NCBI GenBank assembly: GCA_046160725.1
Contig: JBJXHB010000262.1
Location: 1 to 17,151 of the forward strand
From: JBJXHB01 sp046160725
GTDB lineage: Bacteria; Pseudomonadota; Gammaproteobacteria; Burkholderiales; Burkholderiaceae_C
Direction: 5' to 3'
Length of the DNA stretch: 17,151 bases
Part shown: positions 7,404 through 13,942 of the stretch, piece after piece
How the letters are laid out: each line of letters opens with the position of its first letter
Position numbering within the stretch: the stretch's first letter is position 1
The notes under the pieces: generated by a model
The model's input: the letters and a program-made list of their open reading frames with translations, nothing else
Told to the model about the DNA's origin: nothing
Database searches by the model: none
Translations under genes and position numbers: made by a program

Positions 7404-9115
7404 TCAGTTCTCGCGGTTGTCCAGCTTGGCGCGCAGCAAGGCGCCCAGACTGGTGGTACCCGCGGTCTCGCGCTCGTTGGTTTGCGCCAGACGTTGCATC
7501 GCCTCTTGCTGGTCGGCCATGTCCTTGGCCTTGATCGACAGCTGGATCGAGCGCGCCTTGCGGTCGACGTTGACGATCACCACGCTGACCTCGTCGCCCT
7601 CCTTGAGGACGTTTCGCGCATCCTCGACCCGGTCGCGACCGATCTCGCTGGCGCGCAGGTAGCCGGTGACGTCGTCGGTGAGCTGGATCTCCGCACCGCG
7701 CGGGTCCACCGTCTTGACCTTGCCGGTCACCAGCGCACCCTTGTCATGGATGGTCGTGAAGGTGGCAAACGGGTCGCCGTCGAGCTGCTTGATGCCCAGC
7801 GAAATGCGCTCGCGCTCGACATCGATGCCCAGCACCAGGGCGTCGACCTCCTGGCCCTTCTTGTAGTTGCGTACCGCGGTCTCGCCGGTCTCGCTCCAGG
7901 ACAGGTCGGACAGGTGCACCAGGCCGTCGATGCCGGCAGCCAGGCCGACGAAGACGCCGAAGTCGGTGATCGACTTGATCGGGCCCTTGACCTTGTCGCC
8001 ACGCTTGAAGTTGGAGGAGAACTCCTCCCACGGGTTGGCCTTGCACTGCTTCATGCCCAGGCTGATGCGGCGCTTGTCCTCGTCGATCTCCAGGACCATG
8101 ACCTCGACCTCTTCGCCGAGCGTCACGACCTTGATGGGGGCGACGTTCTTATTGGTCCAGTCCATCTCCGAGACGTGAACCAGGCCTTCGATGCCGGGTT
8201 CGATCTCGACGAAGGCGCCGTAGTCGGCGATGTTGGTGACCTTGCCGAACAGCCGGGTGCCCGACGGATAGCGGCGGGAAACGCCCATCCAGGGGTCGTC
8301 GCCGAGTTGCTTCAGGCCCAGGCTGACGCGGTTCTTCTCGGCGTCGAACTTCAGCACCTTGGCGGTCAGCTCCTGGCCAACCTGCACCACCTCGGTCGGG
8401 TGGCGCACGCGGCGCCAGGCCATGTCGGTGATGTGCAGCAGGCCGTCGATGCCGCCGAGGTCAACGAAGGCGCCGTACTCGGTGATGTTCTTGACCACGC
8501 CGTTGACGATGGCGCCTTCGCGCAGCGTCTCCAGCAGCTTGGCGCGCTCTTCGCCCATGCTGGCTTCGACCACGGCACGGCGGCTCAGGACCACGTTGTT
8601 GCGCTTGCGATCCAGTTTGATGACCTTGAACTCGAGCGTCTTGCCCTCGTACGGGGTCAGGTCCTTGACCGGGCGGGTGTCGATCAGCGAGCCCGGCAGG
8701 AAGGCGCGGATGCCATTGACCAGCACGGTCAGGCCGCCCTTGACCTTGCCGCTGACCGTGGCGGTCACGAACTCGCCGGACTCCAGGGCGTTCTCCAGCG
8801 ACAGCCAGGACGCCAGGCGCTTGGCCTTGTCGCGGCTGAGGATGGTGTCGCCGTAGCCGTTCTCGAGGCATCGATGGCCACCGAGACGAAGTCGCCGACC
8901 TGGACTTCGATCTCACCCTGGTCGTTCTGGAACTCGCTCTTGGGGACATAGGCCTCGCTCTTGAGGCCGGCGTTGACCACCACGAAGTTGAATTCGATGC
9001 GCACCACCTCAGCGGTGATGACCTCGCCCACGCGCATCTCGCTGCGCTTGAGGGATTCTTCGAACAGGGCGGCAAAGGAGTCACCGCCTGCAACGGCGGC
9101 TTGGGTCTGGGACAT
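7404..9115 (-). CDS. rpsA: 30S ribosomal protein S1, reading frame interrupted by a one-base deletion
   Basis: S1 binds mRNA on the small subunit and is needed for initiation on most messages. The start is the ATG at 9115 (MSQTQAAVAGGDSFAALFEE), with AGGAA 5 nt upstream. Frame one encodes codons 1-84 (first S1 domain, for example VVVNAGLKSEAYVPKSEF) and then derails, ending at a stop at 8765-8767 after 116 residues. The rest of S1 lies in the neighbouring frame, from about 8863 to 7404, with the remaining S1 repeats (for example EYGAFVDLGGIDGLLHI, DYGAFVEIEPGIEGLVHV, DFGVFVGLAAGIDGLVHL). Inserting one G on the minus strand near 8864 restores the expected SENGYGDTILSRDKAK and gives 570 residues, the usual betaproteobacterial length. 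Since S1 is normally essential and nothing else is degraded, a sequencing or assembly error is the likeliest cause; a true mutation cannot be excluded. Confidence 0.92.
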
Positions 9116-9157
9116 GTGGCTTCCTGGGTCGGCCGGGGGGAGGAATCGAGGGCCGAC
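9116..9157 (-). promoter_or_regulatory. rpsA leader hairpin beside the ribosome binding site
   Basis: On the minus strand a perfect 7-bp inverted repeat, GTCGGCC (plus 9151-9157) and GGCCGAC (plus 9128-9134), encloses a 16-nt loop. The 3' arm ends two bases before the Shine-Dalgarno AGGAA (plus 9121-9125). The loop contains TTCCT (plus 9141-9145), complementary to that AGGAA, so a competing structure could hide the site. In E. coli, S1 represses its own translation through structured leader hairpins; an equivalent role here is inference. Confidence 0.5.
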
Positions 9158-9272
9158 AGTGCTGTGCAACGCGAGGTTGCGGTTGGTTGACGATCCCGTG
9201 CCCGGGCTGGCAAGCCGTGGGTGGGCAACGGGTGCTCTGACAAGGTAACTCACCGGTGCCGCCCATAGGCAG

Positions 9273-11288
9273 CTAGGTGAAGGACCGGCGCCCGCCCCAC
9301 CACTGCAGCACCTGGTCGACGCTGGCGTCGATGTCGAGTGCGGAGTTGTCGAGCAAGAGCGCATCCTCGGCCGGCACCAAGGGCGCGACAAGGCGGTTTC
9401 GGTCCCGCTCGTCGCGTGCCTCAAGGTCGGCGCGAAGGTCGGCGATGTTAGCCGAAATTCCCTTTGAAATCAGTTGCTTATGGCGTCGGTCCGCGCGTGT
9501 GGCAGCGCTGGCCGTCAGGAACACCTTGAGCGGCGCATCGGGGAACACCACGGTGCCCATGTCGCGCCCGTCGGCCACCAGGCCCGGGGCGCGCCGGAAG
9601 GCCAGTTGCAAGGCATGCAGGGCCAGCCGGACCGGCGGATGGGCCGCGACACGGGATGCGTTGATGCCGACGTCCTCGCGGCGCAGCTCGGCGCTGACAT
9701 CGGCGCCCCCGAGCCAGACCTGGTTGGCGGCGAAACGCAATGGCAGCGCCGCCGCGAGCCCCGCGACCGCATCGGCATCGCCGGGGTCGATGCCGGCGTT
9801 CAGTGCGGCCAGCGCCGCCGCCCGGTACAGCGCGCCGGAGTCCAGCAGCTGCCAGCCCAGTCGCCGAGCCACCGCGGCGGCCAGCGTGCCCTTGCCGGAG
9901 GCGGTCGGCCCGTCGATGGTGATCACCGGCACCTCGCGTGGCATGGCCTGGGCGACGGCGAACAAGGCCTCGAAGTAGTCCGGGAACGTCTTGGCCACGC
10001 AACCAGGGTCCAGGATGCGCATCGGCTGGCCCGCCGCCCCGGCCAGGGGATGAAACGCGGCCAGCGACAGGCACATGGCCATGCGATGATCGTCGTAGGT
10101 GTGGAAGGCGGCGCTGCGCCACTGCACCGGCGGCGTGACATCGATGAAGTCCGCGCCCTCGACGACCGTCGCGCCGACCTTGCGCAGCTCGGTGGCCATC
10201 GCAGCGATGCGGTCGGTCTCCTTGACGCGCCAGCTGGCGATGCCGTCGATGCGACACGGGCCATCGGCATACAGCGCCATGGCGGCCAGGGTCATGGCCG
10301 CGTCGGGGATGGCCACCGCATCCATGCGCAAGGCGCGCAGTGGCCAGGCGCCGCGCCGCACCTCCAGCCAGCCGTCGCCGCCTCGCACCTGTGCGCCCAT
10401 GGCCCGGGCCGCCTCGACGAAGCCGATGTCGCCCTGGATGGAGTCGAGCCCGACGCCGTCGATGCGCAGCGGCCGGTCGGTCGCGGCCAGCGCGCCGATG
10501 GCAATGAAGTACGACGCCGAGGACGCATCGGCCTCCACCCACACCCGCCCTGGCGAGCGGTAGCGGCTGCCCGCTGGTATGGTGAAGCGTCGGTGGTCCT
10601 CGCGCTGTACCGCGATGCCAAACCGCGCCAGAAGGTTGAGCGTGATGTCGATGTAGGGCTTGGAGATCAGCTCGCTGACCACCTCGATGACCGCCGGCCG
10701 GGTCCGGCAGGCCAGCGGCAGCGCCAGCAGCAGGGCGGTCAGGAACTGGCTTGACACATCACCGCGCACGCGGACCGGGTCGTCCAGCCGCAGGCCACCG
10801 GGCACCGGGCCCTGTACCTGCAGCGGCGGAAAACCGGCCTGGCCCATGTCATGGACCGGGCATCCCAACGCACGCAGGGCATCGACCAGGTCACCGATCG
10901 GCCGCTCGTGCATGCGTGCGACGCCACGCAGCATGAAGCGGCCTCCCTGCTCGGCCGCCAGGACCGCCAGCGCAGCGGTCAAGGGCCGCATGGCGGTGCC
11001 CGCATTGCCCAGGAAGAGATCGGCCTCACCGACCGGCAGACGGCCGTCGATGCCGGTGATGCGCGTCGTGCCGTCCGGCGTCTTGGACACGCTGCAGCCC
11101 AGCTGCTGCAGGGCGACCAGCATCACCCGCGTGTCGTCCGAGTCGAGCAGGCCCGGCAGCTCGGTCTGTCCCTCGCTCAGCGCGGACAGCAGCAGCAAAC
11201 GGTTGGAGATGCTCTTGGACCCCGGCAGGCTGACCCGGCCGGCGGCGCCACGCAAGGGCGGCAGGTCGAGGAAGGGGATGTCGTACAT
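9273..11288 (-). CDS. aroA-cmk: Fused 3-phosphoshikimate 1-carboxyvinyltransferase / cytidylate kinase
   Basis: A single 671-residue frame encodes two enzymes. Residues 1 to about 440 are EPSP synthase, the sixth step of the shikimate pathway: LPGSKSISNR (21-30), LFLGNAGTAMRPL (91-103), VKETDRIAAMATELRK and YDDHRMAMCLSLA. This is a class I (glyphosate-sensitive type) signature. From M449 the sequence is cytidylate kinase: the P-loop GPTASGKGT (460-468), LLDSGALYRAAAL and ADGRDMGTVVFPDAPLKVFL. It phosphorylates CMP and dCMP. The usual separate stop and start are absent, and the linker is only a few residues (AVAQAMPREVP). The frame is open back to 11510, but the conserved protein begins at the ATG at 11288, 41 nt after tyrA. 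Such fusions are known in Burkholderiales. M449 (codon at 9942-9944) could in principle be an internal start, but has no visible ribosome binding site. Confidence 0.93.
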   Translation of the reverse strand: MYDIPFLDLPPLRGAAGRVSLPGSKSISNRLLLLSALSEGQTELPGLLDSDDTRVMLVALQQLGCSVSKTPDGTTRITGIDGRLPVGEADLFLGNAGTAMRPLTAALAVLAAEQGGRFMLRGVARMHERPIGDLVDALRALGCPVHDMGQAGFPPLQVQGPVPGGLRLDDPVRVRGDVSSQFLTALLLALPLACRTRPAVIEVVSELISKPYIDITLNLLARFGIAVQREDHRRFTIPAGSRYRSPGRVWVEADASSASYFIAIGALAATDRPLRIDGVGLDSIQGDIGFVEAARAMGAQVRGGDGWLEVRRGAWPLRALRMDAVAIPDAAMTLAAMALYADGPCRIDGIASWRVKETDRIAAMATELRKVGATVVEGADFIDVTPPVQWRSAAFHTYDDHRMAMCLSLAAFHPLAGAAGQPMRILDPGCVAKTFPDYFEALFAVAQAMPREVPVITIDGPTASGKGTLAAAVARRLGWQLLDSGALYRAAALAALNAGIDPGDADAVAGLAAALPLRFAANQVWLGGADVSAELRREDVGINASRVAAHPPVRLALHALQLAFRRAPGLVADGRDMGTVVFPDAPLKVFLTASAATRADRRHKQLISKGISANIADLRADLEARDERDRNRLVAPLVPAEDALLLDNSALDIDASVDQVLQWWGGRRSFT

Positions 11289-11302
11289 GGTCAAGTCCGG
11301 CA

Positions 11303-11315
11303 CCGCCAAAGGCGG
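11303..11315 (-). other. Small inverted repeat upstream of aroA-cmk
   Basis: A perfect 5-bp inverted repeat, CCGCC-AAA-GGCGG, lies 14 nt upstream of the aroA-cmk ATG, in the 41-nt gap after tyrA. There is no T-run on the minus strand, so it is not an intrinsic terminator. It may form a minor RNA hairpin near the initiation region; chance is also plausible in sequence this GC-rich. Confidence 0.25.
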
Positions 11316-11329
11316 CACCGACGCAAGGG

Positions 11330-12202
11330 TCAGCGGCGCGGTGCGCCCAACTGCCACCCGGCGCGGCCTTCGGACGCGGTGCGGAGCAGGTCGTGCAGCG
11401 CCTGGCCGTTGCCGGCGCGGATCGCCAGCTCCATCGCGTCCAGCGTGTGGCGGAAGCGCTGCGACTGCTTGAGCACCTCCTCGCGGTTGGCCAGCAGGAT
11501 GTCGCGCCACATCTCCGGCTCTCCGGCGGCGATCCGCGTGAAGTCCCGGAACCCGGGGCCAGCCAGGGACAGCATGTCGCGGCCACCGGGCTGGCTGGCC
11601 ACCGCCGAGAAGAAGGCAAAGGCCAGCAGGTGCGGCAGGTGGCTGACGGCGGCAAAGGCCGCGTCATGGTTCTCGGGCGACATCTTCAGCACCTGAGCGC
11701 CGATAGCCGACCAGACATCCGTCGCCTTCTGCACCATGGCCGGCAAGGTCTGCGGCAGCGGCGTCAGGATGACCTGGCGCCCGGCATACAGCGACGCGTC
11801 GGCGTTGTGGACGCCCGATACCTCGCGCCCGGCGACCGGGTGCGCCGGCACAAACGACCCGATGCGCTCCTTCAACACCCGCTGGGCGACCTCGGCCACG
11901 TCGCGCTTGGTGGACCCGACGTCCATCACCAGCACGCCCGCTTCCAGCAGGTTGCGGATGGCGCGCAGGGTCGGCTCGGTGGCCGAAACCGGTACCGCCA
12001 CCAGAACTATGTCCGAGCCGGACACGGCCAGCAGCGCCGACTCGGCCACGTCGTCGATCACACCCAGGCGCTTCGCGCGCTCGGTCGTGGAAGGCGACTT
12101 GCTGTAGCCGATGACGCGCTTGACCAGGCCGGCCCGCTTGAGCGCCAGGGCGAACGACCCGCCCATCAAGCCGCATCCGATCACGCCGAGCTGGTTGAAC
12201 AT
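11330..12202 (-). CDS. tyrA: Prephenate dehydrogenase
   Basis: A 290-residue NAD(P)-dependent enzyme that oxidatively decarboxylates prephenate to 4-hydroxyphenylpyruvate on the way to tyrosine. The N-terminal Rossmann motif is VIGCGLMGGSFALALKRAGL (residues 7-26). Also visible are YSKSPSTTERAKRLGVID, MDVGSTKRDV, the catalytic-region PAHPVAGREVSGV and SHLPHLLAFAFF. There is no fused chorismate mutase and no clear ACT domain, so it is the monofunctional type. The ATG at 12202 (MFNQLGVIGCG) matches where family members begin. An in-frame TTG at 12220 overlaps the pheA stop (TTGA) and would add six residues; it is a possible coupled start. The gene lies between pheA and aroA-cmk, so chorismate-derived synthesis is clustered. 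Confidence 0.93.
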   Translation of the reverse strand: MFNQLGVIGCGLMGGSFALALKRAGLVKRVIGYSKSPSTTERAKRLGVIDDVAESALLAVSGSDIVLVAVPVSATEPTLRAIRNLLEAGVLVMDVGSTKRDVAEVAQRVLKERIGSFVPAHPVAGREVSGVHNADASLYAGRQVILTPLPQTLPAMVQKATDVWSAIGAQVLKMSPENHDAAFAAVSHLPHLLAFAFFSAVASQPGGRDMLSLAGPGFRDFTRIAAGEPEMWRDILLANREEVLKQSQRFRHTLDAMELAIRAGNGQALHDLLRTASEGRAGWQLGAPRR

Positions 12203-12216
12203 CGGTGCGCGGCCCG

Positions 12217-13305
12217 TCAATGGCTGTCCACCGGGTAACTGCCCAGCAGCTTGAAGTAGGCACAGGCCTGGCGCAGCTCGGCCAGGGCGGCGGCGACGGG
12301 CGCCTCATCGGCATGCCCGACCACGTCGATGTAGAAGTAGTACTCCCACTGGCCGGACCGCGCCGGGCGCGACTCCAGGCGGCTCATCGACACGCCATGG
12401 ACTTTCAAGGGCACCAGGATGTCGTGCACCGCGCCGGGGCGGTTGGGTACCGATACCGCCAGGCTGGTGCAGTCGTGGCCGCGTGGCCGCGGGGCCGGAT
12501 GCGTCGACGGATGGGCAACGATTGCAAAGCGGGTCCGGTTGTGCGGGTCATCCTGCACTGCCGGTGCCACCACGTGCAGCCCGAACTCGCTGGCTGCTCG
12601 CTCACTGGCCAGGGCGGCCAGGCCGTCGTCCAGCGACGCCTGCCGTGCGCCCTCGGCATTGCTGGCCACGGGCCGGCGCTCGACGTCCGGCAGATGCCGG
12701 CTCAGCCAGTCATGGCACTGGGCCAGCGACTGTGGATGGGCGCACACGGCCACCAGCCCATCTGTGCCGCCGCGGCGGCGCAACAGGTTCTGCCGGATCA
12801 GCAGGCTGGTCTCGCCGATCAGAGACAGCGGCGTGGTCAGGAACAGGTCCAGCGACCTGGCCACGACGCCCTCGGTGGAGTTCTCCACCGGTACCACGCC
12901 GAAGTCCGCCGCCCCGGCCGAGGTGGCGCGAAACACCTCGTCGATGCTGGCGCAAGGCACGCGCTCGATCGACGACCCGAAGTAGCCCAGCGTAGCCAGC
13001 TCGCTGAAGGTGCCGGCCGGCCCCAGGAAGGCCACGCGTGATGGTGTCTCCAAGGCCCGACAGGCCGACATGATCTCGCGCCAGATGGGCGCCACACTGG
13101 CCGACAGCAGCGGGCCGCCATTGGCCTGCTTCAGGTTGGCAATGACCTGCGCCTCGCGCTCGGGGCGGAAGGCCGGCGAGCCTTCATGCTTCTTGATCTC
13201 CCCGACCTGCTGCGCGACGCGGGCGCGGCGGTTGAGCAGAGCAAGCAGCTCCCGATCAAGCGCGTCGATCTGGTCACGCAGCTGGGGCAGGGTCGGCGTG
13301 GACAT
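12217..13305 (-). CDS. pheA: P-protein: chorismate mutase / prephenate dehydratase
   Basis: A 362-residue bifunctional enzyme of phenylalanine synthesis. Residues 1 to about 88 form the AroQ chorismate mutase (LPQLRDQIDALDRELLALLN at 6-25, VGEIKKHEG, FRPEREAQV). Residues 91 to about 270 form prephenate dehydratase: VAFLGPAGTFSE (91-102), VPVENSTEGVV (138-148), and NRTRF (256-260), which carries the catalytic Thr-Arg-Phe. The C-terminal ACT domain (about 279-358) contains NRPGAVHDIL and the phenylalanine-binding ESRP motif (311-314), so feedback inhibition by phenylalanine is expected. The ATG at 13305 is preferred over the adjacent in-frame TTG at 13308. The upstream DUF2059 gene ends 28 nt before it. 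serC and hisC, common neighbours of pheA in Burkholderiales, are absent on both sides. Confidence 0.95.
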   Translation of the reverse strand: MSTPTLPQLRDQIDALDRELLALLNRRARVAQQVGEIKKHEGSPAFRPEREAQVIANLKQANGGPLLSASVAPIWREIMSACRALETPSRVAFLGPAGTFSELATLGYFGSSIERVPCASIDEVFRATSAGAADFGVVPVENSTEGVVARSLDLFLTTPLSLIGETSLLIRQNLLRRRGGTDGLVAVCAHPQSLAQCHDWLSRHLPDVERRPVASNAEGARQASLDDGLAALASERAASEFGLHVVAPAVQDDPHNRTRFAIVAHPSTHPAPRPRGHDCTSLAVSVPNRPGAVHDILVPLKVHGVSMSRLESRPARSGQWEYYFYIDVVGHADEAPVAAALAELRQACAYFKLLGSYPVDSH

Positions 13306-13333
13306 CAAGCGGCGCGCCCGCGGCAGGCTCGTG

Positions 13334-13942
13334 TCAGCGCGACGCGGCCGCCGCCGGCTTGGCCGGTGCGGCGCCCGTCGGTGAGGCCGGCGGCGGCGTG
13401 ATGCCGAGCCGCTTGGCCATGGTGTCGCGCAGCGTGCGCAGCTTGGGTTCCAGCAACGGACGCGACTCGGCCACCAGCTTTTCGGACAGGGCTCGCTGCA
13501 GCTCGCCGCCGACCGACTGGAACTTGCGGTTGACCGGGGACTCCAGCAGCGCCACCACCTGCTTCAGCTCGTCTTCAGTGAAGCGCTCCTCGAGAATGGC
13601 GCCGACGGTCGACGGTGCCAGCTTGACCGCGCGGTCACGCAGCACCGGGATCACCTCGTCGCCGTATTTCTTCAAGTCGGCCTGCATCTCCTTGCCGATG
13701 GCGTCGCGCTTTTCGGCCGGCTGGCGCTGCAGCTCGACCTGGGCCTGCTGCACCAGCGGCGCCACCGTCTGCTCGGCCATGACGCGTGCCATCTGCTCGA
13801 TGCCGGGCTGCTGCAGCTGCAGGATCTTCTGCACCAGTTCCTTCTTGGCCGGGCTTGACGCGGCCGGCGTGGTGGCCTGGGCGGCTGCGACCAGGGGCAA
13901 CAGGCTGGCCAGCACTGTGGCGGCCATGCGGTGGATGATCAT
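13334..13942 (-). CDS. DUF2059 domain-containing secreted protein
   Basis: A 202-residue protein with a signal peptide at the N-terminus (basic MIIHR, hydrophobic core, likely cleavage around AAA-QA near residue 22), so it is probably periplasmic. The mature part is mainly helical; the segment ILEERFTEDELKQVVALLES (about 115-134) followed by PVNRKF is the DUF2059 signature. The last 25 residues or so are a flexible Pro/Ala tail. The family has no established function. Its ATG overlaps the gyrA stop by four bases (ATGA), so its translation is probably coupled to gyrA, and pheA follows 28 nt later. It occupies the place where serC is often found in related genomes. Confidence 0.8.
   Translation of the reverse strand: MIIHRMAATVLASLLPLVAAAQATTPAASSPAKKELVQKILQLQQPGIEQMARVMAEQTVAPLVQQAQVELQRQPAEKRDAIGKEMQADLKKYGDEVIPVLRDRAVKLAPSTVGAILEERFTEDELKQVVALLESPVNRKFQSVGGELQRALSEKLVAESRPLLEPKLRTLRDTMAKRLGITPPPASPTGAAPAKPAAAASR

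Noticed and set aside
5979..8951. A 990-codon open frame on the plus strand, antisense to lapB, lapA, ihfB and rpsA
   Set aside because: It covers four well-supported genes on the other strand and crosses the rpsA indel. Its translation resembles no family and is rich in Gln, His, Ala, Val and Arg, as expected for the complement of GC-rich coding sequence.
8765..9115. A separate short protein of 116 residues in place of the S1 N-terminus
   Set aside because: After codon 84 the frame loses all S1 similarity and becomes Arg/Ser/Pro-rich, while S1 continues at once in the next frame; this is a frameshift and not a distinct gene.
11289..11510. N-terminal extension of aroA-cmk to 11510
   Set aside because: It would overlap the 3' end of tyrA and is arginine/proline-rich shadow sequence; AroA similarity starts at 11288.
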